Below, in pieces: positions 1 through 7,288 of a stretch of 64,000 nt of DNA. This stretch comes from an uncultured Tenacibaculum sp. (GTDB taxonomy: Bacteria; Bacteroidota; Bacteroidia; Flavobacteriales; Flavobacteriaceae), in NCBI GenBank assembly GCA_947501615.1, contig CANMWK010000015.1, forward strand, positions 94,507-158,506, read 5' to 3'. How positions within the stretch are numbered: position 1 is the first letter of the stretch; each line of letters opens with the position of its first letter. A model generated the notes under the pieces. That model saw only the letters and a list, made by a program, of their open reading frames with translations, was not told the origin of the DNA and ran no database searches. Position numbers and translations under genes: made by a program.

Positions 1-115
1 TTTTAGCTCCGTAAAAAAAACTCAGGTATATATCTTTTAAAACTTGTTTTCCAGTAGATTGATAGGTTTTAGAAACCCTATTCATGGAAAAAATGACTTT
101 CTTATCGTCTGACAT
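1..115 (-). CDS. ettA: EttA-type ABC-F ATPase, 5' end only
   Basis: Reading the minus strand from the ATG at 115 gives 38 codons, beginning MSDDKKVIFSMNRVSKTY and running through KDIYLSFFYGAK before the window edge. This is the start of the first ABC domain of the energy-dependent translational throttle protein EttA; the segment before Walker A in this family reads LKNISLSFFPGAKIGVLG. EttA is an ABC-F ATPase that acts on the ribosome E site and gates the first elongation steps according to the ADP/ATP ratio. Only the N-terminus is present; Walker A lies outside. The next gene upstream on the same strand is the small membrane protein at 177-356, a neighbour arrangement common in flavobacteria. 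Family assignment is confident; completeness of the gene cannot be seen. Confidence 0.85.
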   Translation of the reverse strand, partial: MSDDKKVIFSMNRVSKTYQSTGKQVLKDIYLSFFYGAK

Positions 116-176
116 GTATAGTGATTAATTTGGTTTGTTATGTAAAAATGTACTTTTTCAAAAAAGTAAAGTTGTT

Positions 177-356
177 TTATACGCGACCCTTTAAAGCATT
201 AAACACCCATGCTATAGCAAAGAATCCTAATCCAATTGCCGCAAATCCCCAACCTATATCTTCGTATCTATATGCTCCTAATCCTATTAATAAAAATCCA
301 ATAAAAATCATTAAAAGTGTTGCATAAGTTAACACCGTATTTTTGTTCATTGCCAT
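177..356 (-). CDS. Small CAL67264-type membrane protein (59 aa)
   Basis: A 59-residue minus-strand frame starts with ATG at 356 (MAMNKNTVLTYATLL) and stops at 177. It has two hydrophobic segments, about residues 8-28 and 37-54, separated by a short polar turn (AYRYEDIGWG), and ends in NALKGRV. From memory it matches the CAL67264 family of about 60-residue flavobacterial membrane proteins, typically found beside ettA, as here. Its function is unknown. A second ATG at codon 3 (position 350) is an alternative start. The gap to ettA is 61 bases, so co-transcription is plausible. The gene is short but its sequence has clear membrane-protein character and a recognisable family pattern. Confidence 0.8.
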   Translation of the reverse strand: MAMNKNTVLTYATLLMIFIGFLLIGLGAYRYEDIGWGFAAIGLGFFAIAWVFNALKGRV

Positions 357-691
357 ATTCTATATTTTTATATGATACCAGATTTTAACTGATAATAAGC
401 TTATTAAGTTGTTAAAAATGAATTTTGATTCATTTTCCTTCTTCCTAAAGTGAATTACAAATATCGAGAAATATTTGAATTATTATACAATGCATGATAC
501 AAAAGAATAGAATTATTGAAAAATTAGAACTATTTCTACTCTTTCTTATGTTTTACCAATGGTATACTAATAAAACAGAGATCTTATCTTTAGTAAATAA
601 ACTTATTGATATGACTTTTTTGGCGATTAGGCTTCTTTTAGTATTTAAAAAGTATTATAAAATATTGTTTCTAAGCGGTATATATAAAATT
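357..691. other. Intergenic stretch, no supported gene
   Basis: This AT-rich spacer lies between the 3' end of lpxD and the start of the small membrane protein gene, so it should hold the promoter of the latter. A 12-bp palindrome AATAAGCTTATT lies near 394-405. A plus-strand frame at 494-706 has a composition typical of random AT-rich DNA and runs into the lpxD 3' end, so I do not call it. No convincing terminator for lpxD is visible. Confidence 0.5.
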
Positions 692-1678
692 TTACTTTCT
701 TGCTAACTTTCTTAAAGCAACCCATTGCCTCAATTTTTCTTTGGCTTCACATGCTGGATATCCCACTACAGTTTGCCCAGCAGGGACATCAGCAATTACA
801 CCAGAACCAGCACCTACTGTAGCTCCGGAATGAATTGTTGTATGATCTTTAATAGATGCACTACCACCTATAACTACGCCATCACCTAAAGTTACAGAAC
901 CAGCTAAACCACTGTTTCCTGCCATAATACAAAACTTACCTAACACAGAATTATGACCTATTTGAACTAAATTATCAATTTTACATCCATCTCCTAATAT
1001 TGTGGCACTAAACTTACCTCTATCCACACATGAATTTGCCCCTATTTCAACATTATTACCTATAATCACGTTTCCGATATGAGGAATTTTAGTTAATCCT
1101 TGTTCACTCGGTCTATAACCAAAACCATCAGCTCCAATACTTACATTAGCATGAAAAATACAATTATTTCCTATTTCACTACGCTCTCTGATTACAGTAC
1201 CAGACCAAACCACAGTATTATTTCCGATAGAAGTATCATCAAAAACAGATACATTAGGATATATCACAACATTATCTCCTAATACTACATTTTCACCAAT
1301 ATAAGAATTTGCTCCTATTTTGCACCCTTCACCTATTTTAGCTGTTGAAGAGATTATAGCTTTAGGATGAATATTTTCACTGAAATGTGGTGGCTCTGGT
1401 GTAAAAAGTTCTAAAATTATTGCCATTGCTAAATCGGCATTTTTAACTTTTATAAGTGCTTTTCCTTCGCCTGGTTCTAGTACTATTTTTTCATCTATAA
1501 CAGCTACACTAGCTTCAGATGTTCCCCATAAACGTGCATATTTTTGATTTCCAATAAAGGTAATATGACTACTTTTTGCCTTTTCTATTTGCTCTGGCGC
1601 ATTAATTTTACAATCACAATTCCCCACCAATTCGCCCTCTAATAATTTTGCAATTTCGTTTACGGTAAATACTTTCAT
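692..1678 (-). CDS. lpxD: UDP-3-O-acylglucosamine N-acyltransferase (LpxD)
   Basis: LpxD adds the second 3-hydroxyacyl chain to UDP-3-O-acyl-glucosamine from acyl-ACP, an early cytoplasmic step of lipid A synthesis. The 328-residue protein has the LpxD N-terminal uridine-binding domain (about 1-100), then a left-handed beta helix of hexapeptide repeats (about 103-300, e.g. IGEGCKIGANSYIGENVVLG) and a C-terminal helix. The conserved DGFGYRP (184-190) and QIGHN with the catalytic histidine (H242) are intact. Length matches the family (about 340). It stands alone, not in the usual flavobacterial lpxD-lpxC/fabZ-lpxA cluster, so it may be a second, paralogous LpxD. ATG at 1678 is the natural start. 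Confidence 0.9.
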   Translation of the reverse strand: MKVFTVNEIAKLLEGELVGNCDCKINAPEQIEKAKSSHITFIGNQKYARLWGTSEASVAVIDEKIVLEPGEGKALIKVKNADLAMAIILELFTPEPPHFSENIHPKAIISSTAKIGEGCKIGANSYIGENVVLGDNVVIYPNVSVFDDTSIGNNTVVWSGTVIRERSEIGNNCIFHANVSIGADGFGYRPSEQGLTKIPHIGNVIIGNNVEIGANSCVDRGKFSATILGDGCKIDNLVQIGHNSVLGKFCIMAGNSGLAGSVTLGDGVVIGGSASIKDHTTIHSGATVGAGSGVIADVPAGQTVVGYPACEAKEKLRQWVALRKLARK

Positions 1679-1774
1679 TTAGTATAATTTAAGTTTGTAT
1701 GTATTGTAATTCAACTTCATAAGGAAAACCTTAATGAATATTCTGTTGTTATTTAATTTTAGTTTAAAACTCAA

Positions 1775-1799
1775 TAAAAAAACCTACAAAAGTAGGTTT
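1775..1799 (-). terminator. Rho-independent terminator after fadH
   Basis: AAACCTAC and GTAGGTTT form a perfect 8-bp stem (1780-1787 with 1792-1799) around a 4-base loop. The A-run at 1776-1782 becomes the U-tract on the minus strand. It lies 22 bases past the stop of the gene at 1822-3849, which it should terminate. Confidence 0.8.
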
Positions 1800-1821
1800 C
1801 TTAATGGTATATCTATTTTTT

Positions 1822-3849
1822 CTACAGTGCAGAAGCTAATCTACTACCTTGGTCAATTGCTCTTTTAGCATCTAACTCTGCGGCAACATCTGCACCTCCT
1901 ATTACGTGAACTTTAACGCCTTTCGCTTGTAATGGCTGTAATAATTCTTTGAATGGTAACTGTCCTGCACAAATAATAACATTGTCTACTTCTAACACTT
2001 TTTGTTCTTCATTTTGCGTGTAGTGTAACCCTTGATCATCTATTTTATCATACTGTACTTCGTTGATAAATTGTACATTCTTTTTCTTCAAATTTGCTCT
2101 ATGTATCCAACCTGTAGTTTTCCCTAAGTTACCTCCGAATTTACCTTTACTACGTTTGAACATAAAGATTTCTCTCGGGGAAGGATGCACATGTTTTGCT
2201 ACACCTTCAATTCCGCTTCTGGCTTCTAAATTTTTATCGATTCCCCATTCGTTTAACCAAGCATCAATATTTTGGGAAGTACTTTCTCCTTCATGCGATA
2301 AATACTCCGATAAATCGAAACCTATTCCTCCAGCACCAATAACAGCAACTCGCTTTCCTACTTCTTTCTTATGCTTAAGTACATCTATATAATTGAGCAC
2401 TTTATCATGATCAACACCAGTAATTCTTGGTGTTCTTGGTGTAATTCCTGTAGCCAAAATAATTTCATCAAAATCACCTTGAGCTAAATCTTCAGCATTA
2501 ACTCTTGTATTTAGTTTTAAGTTTACATTATGAAGTTCAATTTGTTTACCAAAATATCGTATCGTTTCATAAAACTCTTCTTTACCTGGAATTTGTTTTG
2601 CTATGTTGAATTGACCTCCAATTTCACTTTCACTATCAAACAATGTAACTTCGTGTCCTCTTTGAGCTGCAACAGTTGATGCCGCTAATCCTGCTGGACC
2701 AGCACCCACTACAGCTACTTTTTTCTTTTGAGTTGTTTGTTCATAATTCAATTCAGTTTCATGACACGCTCTAGGATTCACCAAACAACTCGCTACTTTT
2801 TGCTCAAAAACATGATCTAAGCAAGCCTGATTACAAGCTATACAAGTATTAATTTCTTCATCTTTTTCTTGTGCTGCTTTATTCACCCATTCTGGGTCTG
2901 CAAGAAATGGACGCGCCATAGAAATCATATCAGCATGTCCTTCAGATAACACTTTTTCGGCCGTCTCCGGCATATTTATTCTGTTGGAAGTTACTAAAGG
3001 AATAGAAACTTCGCTTTTCATTTTTTTAGTAACCCAAGTAAATGCTGCTCTAGGAACCGAAGTAGCAATTGTTGGAATTCTAGCTTCATGCCAACCAATT
3101 CCAGTATTAATAATGGTTGCTCCTGCTTTTTCTATTTCTTTTCCTAATTGTACAATTTCATCCCAAGAGCTTCCATTTTCGACTAAATCTAACATTGAAA
3201 GTCTATAAATAATGATAAAATTCTCACCAACTTTCTCTCTGGTTTGTTTTACCAACTCTATGGGTAACCTCATGCGATTTTCGTAACTACCACCCCAATC
3301 ATCATTTCTTTTATTGGTTCTTTTAGCTATAAATTGATTAATTAAATAACCTTCAGACCCCATGATTTCAATTCCATCATAACCTGCTTCTTTAGCTAGT
3401 GATGCTGACTTCACAAAATCTTTAATTGTTCTCTTAATACCAGATTCCCTAAGTTTAAAGGGTTTGAATGGTGTTATTGGCGATTTAATAGCAGATGGCG
3501 CTACATTTAAAGGATGATAACCATACCTTCCTGCATGTAAAATTTGCATACAAATTTTACCTCCTTCAGCATGCACTGCTTCAGTTATTACTTTATGTTT
3601 ATCCGCATGTTTTTTTGTACTCATTCTTGCAGAAAATGGTCCTGTCCAGCCCTGAACATTTGGAGCAATTCCTCCTGTAACAATTAAGCCTACTCCTCCT
3701 TTTGCTCTTTCTGCATAAAATCTTGCTATCTTTTCATACCCATTTTTCTCTTCTTCTAAACCAGTATGCATAGATCCCATCAGGATTCTATTCTTAAGTG
3801 TAGTAAAACCTAAATCTAATGGTTCAAAAATATTCTTATACTTAGTCAT
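1822..3849 (-). CDS. fadH: 2,4-dienoyl-CoA reductase (FadH-type, FMN/FAD/4Fe-4S)
   Basis: This 675-residue protein is a full-length counterpart of E. coli FadH, which reduces 2,4-dienoyl-CoA with NADPH during beta-oxidation of unsaturated fatty acids. The N-terminal FMN TIM barrel (about 1-330) opens IFEPLDLGFTTLKNRILMGSMHTG and keeps the likely catalytic Tyr168 (EGYLINQF) and His254 (GWHEARIPT). The four cluster cysteines sit at 336, 339, 343 and 355 (CIACNQACL...CLV). The flavin/NAD(P) domain begins with VVGAGPAGLAAS near 380, and a second GAGGIG motif follows near 500. The gene is monocistronic, with a terminator at 1775-1799. Identification is strong because long motifs match FadH rather than generic Old Yellow Enzymes. 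Confidence 0.92.
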   Translation of the reverse strand: MTKYKNIFEPLDLGFTTLKNRILMGSMHTGLEEEKNGYEKIARFYAERAKGGVGLIVTGGIAPNVQGWTGPFSARMSTKKHADKHKVITEAVHAEGGKICMQILHAGRYGYHPLNVAPSAIKSPITPFKPFKLRESGIKRTIKDFVKSASLAKEAGYDGIEIMGSEGYLINQFIAKRTNKRNDDWGGSYENRMRLPIELVKQTREKVGENFIIIYRLSMLDLVENGSSWDEIVQLGKEIEKAGATIINTGIGWHEARIPTIATSVPRAAFTWVTKKMKSEVSIPLVTSNRINMPETAEKVLSEGHADMISMARPFLADPEWVNKAAQEKDEEINTCIACNQACLDHVFEQKVASCLVNPRACHETELNYEQTTQKKKVAVVGAGPAGLAASTVAAQRGHEVTLFDSESEIGGQFNIAKQIPGKEEFYETIRYFGKQIELHNVNLKLNTRVNAEDLAQGDFDEIILATGITPRTPRITGVDHDKVLNYIDVLKHKKEVGKRVAVIGAGGIGFDLSEYLSHEGESTSQNIDAWLNEWGIDKNLEARSGIEGVAKHVHPSPREIFMFKRSKGKFGGNLGKTTGWIHRANLKKKNVQFINEVQYDKIDDQGLHYTQNEEQKVLEVDNVIICAGQLPFKELLQPLQAKGVKVHVIGGADVAAELDAKRAIDQGSRLASAL

Positions 3850-4075
3850 TTAGTCTGATTTTAATTTTATTATGCATGCATAACATTTGCAAGATACTTT
3901 TATTTTTCGAAATCTTATACCTTAATTTTCCTTAAATCAATATTTTTTTATCCTAGATTTTATAAAAACGTAAATATTACACACCTGTTCGTTAATTATA
4001 TTCTTATTGCTTTTATTATACAAACCTTGTTGAAAAAGAATATTAATTTATAAACTTAACATGACCCTAATTTAA

Positions 4076-4107
4076 ACAAAAAAGTCAATCATAGTATGAT
4101 TGACTTT
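4076..4107 (-). terminator. Terminator of the pirin operon
   Basis: AAAGTCAATCATA (4081-4093) is the exact reverse complement of the sequence at 4095-4107, giving a near-continuous stem. The A-run at 4077-4083 reads as a U-tract on the minus strand. It lies 32 bases beyond the pirin stop codon. The T-run on the other side could also make it work from the plus strand. Confidence 0.8.
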
Positions 4108-4138
4108 TTGTTTTTTGCTCCTAAACTGTTGTATTCAT

Positions 4139-4861
4139 TTAGATTATCATTGGCACTTCAATAAACAATAATTCTGAAGTAGTGTTTGCATTTAATTGAA
4201 ATGAGGATGTTTTAGTAATCCCTAAAGCATCTCTATCTGAAATTAACTGATCATTTACAATAACTTCTCCAGATATATTCATTAAATACACCCCACTTTC
4301 TTCTGATTTCAACTCATATGTAAATGTTTCACCTTCATCTAAATCAATTCTTGAAAGTTGTGCTTTTTGATGCACTTTTAAACCATCAAAATTATCATCA
4401 TCTATAGAACTTACCAGAACTTGAAGTTTGTTTTTTCTGTCTTCAGGTTGAAACGTTTTTTGATTATATCTTGGTTTTACACCTTCTTCATTAGGTATAA
4501 TCCAAATTTGAAATAAACTTAAATACGTATCAGCAGTTCCATTCATTTCAGAATGATAAATTCCTCTACCTGCTGACATAACTTGAACCTCATTTGGATT
4601 TACATATAACCATTCATTCGAAGTATTGTCCTTGTGCTTTAATACACCACTCAACGGAATTGTAATAATCTCCATATTTTGATGTGGATGCGTGCTAAAT
4701 CCCATACTCGGTGCAATTAAATCATCATTCAAAACACGTAACGCCCCAAAGTGCACTCGTTCAGGATTGTAAAAATTAGCAAAACTAAAAGAGTAATTTG
4801 CTTGTAACCAACCATGATTTGCAAAACCACGTGTATCTGCTGAAAATTTCTCTATCTGCAT
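4139..4861 (-). CDS. Pirin family protein (bicupin)
   Basis: This 240-residue bicupin is close in length and motif to the YhhW/YhaK group of pirins, some of which have quercetin 2,3-dioxygenase activity in vitro; the physiological substrate is unknown. The metal ligands of the N-terminal cupin are present: His58 and His60 (THPHQNMEI), His103 and Glu105 (GRGIYHSEM). The C-terminal cupin (about 145-235) lacks such ligands, as usual. It is the last gene of a four-gene operon, 6 bases after the MarR gene and followed by a terminator. Pirin genes are often co-regulated with quinone/flavin redox genes by MarR-type repressors, which fits this context. The biochemical activity remains an inference. 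Confidence 0.88.
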   Translation of the reverse strand: MQIEKFSADTRGFANHGWLQANYSFSFANFYNPERVHFGALRVLNDDLIAPSMGFSTHPHQNMEIITIPLSGVLKHKDNTSNEWLYVNPNEVQVMSAGRGIYHSEMNGTADTYLSLFQIWIIPNEEGVKPRYNQKTFQPEDRKNKLQVLVSSIDDDNFDGLKVHQKAQLSRIDLDEGETFTYELKSEESGVYLMNISGEVIVNDQLISDRDALGITKTSSFQLNANTTSELLFIEVPMII

Positions 4862-4867
4862 AGCTAT

Positions 4868-5308
4868 TTATCTTATTTTATCTAATAAATCACTTAATAA
4901 TTGAGCTTCCTTTTCAGTTAGTCGATCTAAAGGATTCAATGTATCTATTTCTTTATCAATTTCTGTTAACAACAATAAACCTTCATCAGAAATAGCAACA
5001 TAAATTTCTCTTCTATCCACCTCGCCTTTAGACCTATAAATTAAATTTTTCTCAACTAATTTATCCATCAAACGAGTTGCATTAGGTGCACGCTCTACCA
5101 TTCGGTCTTTTACTACCTTGACTTTGATTTTCTCTGCAGCTCCTCTTAAAATTCTAAGAATATTGTATTGCTGAGGTGAAATACCATACACTTTAAAAAA
5201 CTCTACTTCTTTACTATTTATCCAATTTGCTGTAAATTTTATATTGATAAAAGCTTTAAAACGATGATTATCAAAGGTTGAATGAATATCCTTGCTAATA
5301 TCTCCCAT
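4868..5308 (-). CDS. MarR family transcriptional regulator
   Basis: This 146-residue winged-helix protein has the MarR layout: dimerisation helices at both ends, a helix-turn-helix about 60-85 (VVKDRMVERAPNATRLMDKLVEKNLI) and a wing with the DRRE motif (SKGEVDRREIYVAIS). It probably senses a redox-active or aromatic ligand and controls its own operon, which carries an FMN reductase, a DoxX-like protein and a pirin. It is 3 bases downstream of the reductase gene. A likely binding site is the palindrome TTTCCATGGAAA at 6223-6234 ahead of the operon. The ligand cannot be inferred. Confidence 0.88.
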   Translation of the reverse strand: MGDISKDIHSTFDNHRFKAFINIKFTANWINSKEVEFFKVYGISPQQYNILRILRGAAEKIKVKVVKDRMVERAPNATRLMDKLVEKNLIYRSKGEVDRREIYVAISDEGLLLLTEIDKEIDTLNPLDRLTEKEAQLLSDLLDKIR

Positions 5309-5311
5309 TTA

Positions 5312-5842
5312 TTACAATACTGATTCTAAACTTTTAACCGCTTCAGATAATTGTTTAAGTAGCTCTGGATTTACAATTTTATCTTCTTTGAAATTATCAT
5401 TAAAAGAAGGTAAACTAAAACTACCTTTTATAGCTGCTCCAAAATGAGGAAAACTATTTAAGGCAGTGTTTAAAACTGTAGCCCCTCCTCTACCTCCAGG
5501 TGAAGTTGCTAAAACTAATACTGGTTTATTCTTAAATACAGTTTTATCTTTTCTAGACACCCAATCTAATAGGTTTTTAAATGCTGCTGTATAACTACCA
5601 TTATGTTCTGCTAAAGAAATAATAATAGCATCGCTACTTACCAATTCATCATTAAATCGAATTGCTGCTTGAGGAAACTCATTTTTTCCCTCAACATCAA
5701 CACTATACAAAGGTAATTCGAAATCATTTAGATCTAAAACTTCAAACTCATTGTTTTCTAACAAACTAGCTGCAAATGTTGCTAATTTTTTATTGATTGA
5801 ATTTTTACTATTACTACCTGCAAAAGCTACTACTTTACCCAT
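5312..5842 (-). CDS. NAD(P)H-dependent FMN reductase
   Basis: This 176-residue flavodoxin-like protein begins MGKVVAFAGSNSKNSINKKLA, the phosphate-binding GSxxxxSxN loop of the FMN_red family. It keeps the LAEHNGSYTAAFKNLLDW flavin-contact segment (about 97-115) and SPGGRGG (about 134-140). Members reduce quinones, azo dyes or flavin with NAD(P)H in the cytoplasm. Its start overlaps the end of the DoxX-like gene by 13 bases and its end lies 3 bases before the MarR gene, so the genes are translationally linked. The substrate is probably a quinone or electrophile, judged by the MarR/pirin neighbours; that part is inference. Confidence 0.88.
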   Translation of the reverse strand: MGKVVAFAGSNSKNSINKKLATFAASLLENNEFEVLDLNDFELPLYSVDVEGKNEFPQAAIRFNDELVSSDAIIISLAEHNGSYTAAFKNLLDWVSRKDKTVFKNKPVLVLATSPGGRGGATVLNTALNSFPHFGAAIKGSFSLPSFNDNFKEDKIVNPELLKQLSEAVKSLESVL

Positions 5843-6189
5843 CTTTTTTTGTTGAAATTATATGAAATTAATACGAATACGAAACCTATAGCTGCCAACA
5901 TTTGTTGACCATCTTTAATCATTACATGTGCAAAGAATGCAAGAACGGTATTAAAAAAGAAACCTGCATAGGCCCATTCTTTTAATGATCTATTATTAAT
6001 AAACCAAATAGTAACTAAACCTAAAAGTTTCGCAATTGCTAATGGATAAATTATATATGTAGGATACCCCATTCCTTCGAAAGCTTTGACTATATGCTCA
6101 TGGTTAAAGAAATACATCCCTGCAGAAAATAACATTAGCAATGTTAACAACCCTGTAGCTACATAAAAAATAATTTGATTTGTTTTCAT
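5830..6189 (-). CDS. DoxX-like membrane protein
   Basis: This is a 119-residue inner-membrane protein with four hydrophobic helices (about 7-27, 45-63, 72-88, 94-110) and a basic tail NKKRWVK. Size and pattern (FSAGMYFFNHEHIVKAFEGMGYPTYIIYPLAIAKLLG) match the DoxX-like family. It is the first gene of the redox operon and overlaps the FMN reductase gene. DoxX-like proteins often accompany quinone or thiol redox genes, but their exact role is unclear. The promoter must lie in the 131-base divergent spacer with the MarR-GNAT gene. Confidence 0.8.
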   Translation of the reverse strand: MKTNQIIFYVATGLLTLLMLFSAGMYFFNHEHIVKAFEGMGYPTYIIYPLAIAKLLGLVTIWFINNRSLKEWAYAGFFFNTVLAFFAHVMIKDGQQMLAAIGFVFVLISYNFNKKRWVK

Positions 6190-6320
6190 TTTTAAAAATT
6201 ATACTACAAAAATACAAAATAGTTTCCATGGAAAGTAAATATGTTTCAAATTATTTATTTAAAGAATAAAATTAATTTAAATATATTTGCATAAGTACTT
6301 ATATATTTAAATATATTATT
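6190..6320. promoter_or_regulatory. Divergent promoter/operator region with three palindromes
   Basis: The spacer between two MarR-regulated units holds three perfect palindromes: TTTCCATGGAAA (6223-6234), ATAAGTACTTAT (6291-6302) and ATATATTTAAATATAT (6301-6316). A minus-strand TATTTTTG (6214 to 6207) and a plus-strand TATATTTG (6282-6289) resemble the Bacteroidota -7 box TAnnTTTG. The palindromes are the expected size for MarR dimers: the first is placed to control the DoxX operon, the other two the MarR-GNAT gene. The assignment of each site is inference. Confidence 0.5.
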
Positions 6321-7274
6321 ATGGATGCTTTACAAGGAATAGGAGAAATAGGTATTGGTTCACGATTGAAAAGATTGAGTGAGTATATGATGAAAGATAC
6401 TCAGTTGGTTTATAATCATTTTGGATTTGATTTCGATCCGTACCTATTCCCTACTTTCAAAATTATACTTCATAAAGAAGAGGTGACGAATACTGAGATT
6501 AATCAGAGTTTAAAAACATCACAACCAGCAACAACTCAAGTCATCAATAAACTTGACAAAAAAGGGTTAATTATTCTAAAAAAACATCCTAGTGACAAAA
6601 GAAAAAAGTTAATTACGCTTTCAGAAAAAGGAAAAAAATTAGCTAATGAAATTCAACCTTTGTGGAAAAGCATAGAACATATCATTAAGGAATATACAAG
6701 AATTACATCAGACTCTTTAATAGAACATATTAACAAATTAGAACAAAAATTTATTCAAAAAAAATTCGGTGAAGCTATTATGGAACATTACATTGCTAAC
6801 AACAAAAAACAACTAGAAATTATAAGTTTTTCAGAAGAATTTGCTAGTTCTTTTTACGACTTAAATATTGAATGGTTACAAACATTTTTTTATGTAGAAC
6901 CTTTTGATGAAGAAGTTTTAGGCAAACCTAAACAATACATTATAGATAAAGGTGGACATATATTTTTTGCAAAATTAAACAATGAAATCGTAGGTACAGT
7001 AGCTTTAATGCCTCTTGACAATAAAGGTACTTTTGAATTGACTAAAATGGCGGTTTCTCCTACACATAGAGGACATAAAATAGGACAACAGCTTATAACT
7101 AAATGTATTGATTTTGCTAAGCAAGAACAATTTAGCACGCTACTACTCTACTCTAATACCCGATTAGAAAACGCTATTTATATATATAGAAAATATGGTT
7201 TTGTTGAGGTTCCTTTGGAAGAAAACTCACCGTATAAGCGCAGTGATATAAAAATGATCTATAAAGGGAACTAA
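6321..7274 (+). CDS. MarR winged-helix / GNAT acetyltransferase fusion
   Basis: This 317-residue two-domain protein has an N-terminal MarR domain at about 1-150, with HTH EINQSLKTSQPATTQVINKLDKKGL and wing HPSDKRKKLITL. A GNAT N-acetyltransferase domain follows at about 163-315, with the acetyl-CoA loop near RGHKIGQQL (motif RxxGxG/Q) and an LYSNTRLENAIYIYRKYGF C-terminal signature. Such fusions may couple ligand sensing to acetylation of a small amine or amino acid. It is followed after 14 bases by a PLP-dependent decarboxylase, suggesting that substrate or product is an amine. Whether the regulator part controls this operon or the divergent one is unknown. Domain calls are firm; biology is inference. 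Confidence 0.85.
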   Translation: MDALQGIGEIGIGSRLKRLSEYMMKDTQLVYNHFGFDFDPYLFPTFKIILHKEEVTNTEINQSLKTSQPATTQVINKLDKKGLIILKKHPSDKRKKLITLSEKGKKLANEIQPLWKSIEHIIKEYTRITSDSLIEHINKLEQKFIQKKFGEAIMEHYIANNKKQLEIISFSEEFASSFYDLNIEWLQTFFYVEPFDEEVLGKPKQYIIDKGGHIFFAKLNNEIVGTVALMPLDNKGTFELTKMAVSPTHRGHKIGQQLITKCIDFAKQEQFSTLLLYSNTRLENAIYIYRKYGFVEVPLEENSPYKRSDIKMIYKGN

Positions 7275-7288
7275 TTAAATAAAACGTT

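Noticed and set aside
121..327. A 68-codon plus-strand frame rich in NPNP-like words
   Set aside because: It is the antisense shadow of the small membrane protein gene at 177-356, whose sequence has real membrane-protein organisation.
494..706. A 70-codon plus-strand frame in the spacer before lpxD
   Set aside because: Leu/Ile/Phe/Lys-rich string typical of random AT-rich DNA; it runs into the 3' end of lpxD on the opposite strand and has no recognisable features.
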